From an uncultured Clostridia bacterium (GTDB taxonomy: Bacteria > Bacillota > Clostridia > TANB77 > CAG-508), in assembly GCA_947626705.1 (NCBI GenBank), contig CANQTJ010000021.1, positions 1-16,261 on the forward strand: a stretch of 16,261 nt of DNA, written 5' to 3'. The position numbers were made by a program, and so were the translations under genes. Shown here piece after piece: positions 14,867 through 16,261 of the stretch; position 1 is the first letter of the stretch; each line of letters opens with the position of its first letter. Under the pieces are notes generated by a model. That model worked only from the letters and a program-made list of their open reading frames with translations, did no database searches and was not told the DNA's origin.

Positions 14867-16261
14867 TTATTTTACAATGTTAACCATATCATTTTTTAAT
14901 TTTTCTAATTTTTCATTTGCTTCTTCATTAGATGTTGCCTTAATACCCATATATAATTTTATTTTTGGTTCTGTACCTGAAGGTCTAACACAACACCAAC
15001 TATTATTTTCCAACTCATAATATAAAACATTTGATTTTGGAAGTCCAGTTTTAAATTCTTCTCCTGTTGACATATTCTTTATATAATCTCTTTCAATATC
15101 TTTGAATACTAAAACTTTATAATCTCCAATTTTTTCTACAGGCGTATTTCTCATATTAGTCATCATTTCTTGTATTTTTTCTGCTCCTTCTGCTCCCTCT
15201 AGAACAATTGATACTTGGTCTTCTTTATAATATCCATATTTTTCATAAATATTTATCATTTGATCCCACAAAGTTTCGCCTTTTGATTTATAATAACACG
15301 CTGCTTCACACAATGCCATTACTGCGGCAATTCCATCTTTATCTCTTGCATAATCTCCAATTAAACAACCATAACTTTCTTCAAAACCAAATATATATTT
15401 ATATCCATCTAACTGTTCTTCCTCTTTTTTCATAATAGCACCAATATTTTTAAATCCAGTTAAAACTTCATATAATTTTAAATTATATTCTTTTGCAATA
15501 GCTTGTGCTAAATTAGAAGAAACTACGGTTGTAATCATCATTCCTTTTTCAGGTAAAATTCCTTTTTCTTTCATTTGAGAAATTCTATACTCTGCAATTA
15601 ATAATGCTGACATATTTCCTGTATATGACATATATTCACCTGTTTTTTCATCTTTTGCGTATATACCTAATCTATCTGCATCTGGATCTGTTGCTAAAAC
15701 AACATCTGCATCTACTTTTTTTGCTAACTCTAATGCTAATTTAAACGCTTTTTTATCTTCTGGATTAGGATAATCAACAGTAGGAAAATTACCATCTGGA
15801 TTCTTTTGTTCAGGAACTACATAAACATTCTCTAATCCAATTTCTTTTAACAATCTTTCTGCAATAGTATTACCTGTACCATGCAAAGGAGTATAAACTA
15901 CCTTTAATTTTTTTCCTTGCTCTTTAACTATTTCTTTATTTAATACCAAAGACTTTAAAGTATTAATATATTTGTCATCTATTTCTGTACCAATAATTTT
16001 AAGTAAACCTCTATTAATTGCATCTTCTTTAGATATTTCTTTAATCTCACTATATTCTTTAACATTTCTTACTTTTTGAATTATATCTTTATCTCTTGGA
16101 GCAACTATTTGTGAACCATCATCCCAATATACCTTATACCCATTATATTTAGGTGGATTATGACTAGCTGTAATCATAATTCCAGATGTACATTTTAATT
16201 CTCTAACTGCAAAAGATAATTCTGGAACTGGTCTTAAATTTTCAAATAAATATGTTTTTAT
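14867..16261 (-). CDS. pgcA: Phosphoglucomutase / phosphomannomutase of the PgcA type (C-terminal 464 aa; start outside the window)
   Basis: An alpha-D-phosphohexomutase that interconverts glucose-1-phosphate and glucose-6-phosphate in the cytoplasm, feeding UDP-glucose, wall polymer and glycolipid synthesis. The frame is open to the right edge, so the real start is beyond 16261; about 110-120 residues of the usual 575-580 are missing. In visible numbering it shows the catalytic serine loop T-A-S-H-N-P-P-x-Y-N-G-Y-K (Ser33), the metal loop D-P-D-A-D-R (192-197), the sugar loop G-F-E-E-S-Y-G (292-298) and the phosphate-binding R-P-S-G-T-E-P-K (426-433). All are intact. The upstream stretch T-Y-L-F-E-N-L-R-P-V-P-E-L-S-F-A-V-R is also typical of Firmicutes PgcA. 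The methionine at 16177 lies inside the active-site loop and is not a start. The gene converges on ttcA. Confidence 0.93.
   Translation of the reverse strand: MKTYLFENLRPVPELSFAVRELKCTSGIMITASHNPPKYNGYKVYWDDGSQIVAPRDKDIIQKVRNVKEYSEIKEISKEDAINRGLLKIIGTEIDDKYINTLKSLVLNKEIVKEQGKKLKVVYTPLHGTGNTIAERLLKEIGLENVYVVPEQKNPDGNFPTVDYPNPEDKKAFKLALELAKKVDADVVLATDPDADRLGIYAKDEKTGEYMSYTGNMSALLIAEYRISQMKEKGILPEKGMMITTVVSSNLAQAIAKEYNLKLYEVLTGFKNIGAIMKKEEEQLDGYKYIFGFEESYGCLIGDYARDKDGIAAVMALCEAACYYKSKGETLWDQMINIYEKYGYYKEDQVSIVLEGAEGAEKIQEMMTNMRNTPVEKIGDYKVLVFKDIERDYIKNMSTGEEFKTGLPKSNVLYYELENNSWCCVRPSGTEPKIKLYMGIKATSNEEANEKLEKLKNDMVNIVK

Noticed and set aside
16175..16177. ATG as the start of the phosphoglucomutase
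   Set aside because: It falls inside the conserved active-site loop, and the frame with family-typical residues continues to the window edge.

Overview
The window is very A+T-rich DNA with short, Shine-Dalgarno-led genes (AGGAGG-type sites), simple hairpin terminators and TTGAAA/TATAAT-type promoters. It has a pgcA-type phosphoglucomutase, a TtcA-like tRNA thiolase and sortase-type surface proteins. This fits a low-GC Firmicute, most likely an uncultured gut Clostridia-type bacterium using the ordinary genetic code. The lineage is inferred from style and gene content only.

Layout. (1) Positions 1 to about 2180 look like one end of an integrated phage-like element, with all genes on the minus strand. 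In transcription order they are a 42-residue membrane peptide, a winged-helix replication protein, an unknown acidic protein and the start of a RinA/ArpU-like late activator that runs off the left edge. An intact tRNA-Arg(CCT) with its own terminator sits at the element's right end. (2) At 2178-2217 there is the 5' half of a second, different tRNA-Arg(CCT). It still has a near-perfect promoter but is cut off at the anticodon loop, exactly where a perfect 11-bp inverted repeat begins. I read this as the host-element junction. (3) A 49-residue HTH protein and a 14-bp-stem terminator follow at 2277-2462. (4) Positions 2526-13606 hold two giant overlapping minus-strand genes for secreted, wall-anchored proteins of 2024 and 1677 residues. 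(5) Divergently from them, ttcA runs rightward. It meets the 3' end of pgcA at a convergent 18-bp-stem terminator, and pgcA runs off the right edge.

How the genes work together. The two giant proteins probably form one surface unit. The upstream gene has a promoter, and the downstream gene starts at TTG inside the upstream gene's last codons, so expression is probably coupled. One protein carries DUF11/SdrD-like modules and an Asn/Pro/Asp stalk. The other carries five SpaA/CNA-B-like domains with the Lys/Glu pairs expected for isopeptide bonds, a possible thioester adhesin head and a VPPTG sorting signal. No sortase is visible here. The most interesting reading of the left side is that an element breaks its host's tRNA-Arg(CCT) at the anticodon loop and carries a complete tRNA-Arg(CCT) of different sequence. 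That spare copy may be transcribed from the broken gene's surviving promoter.
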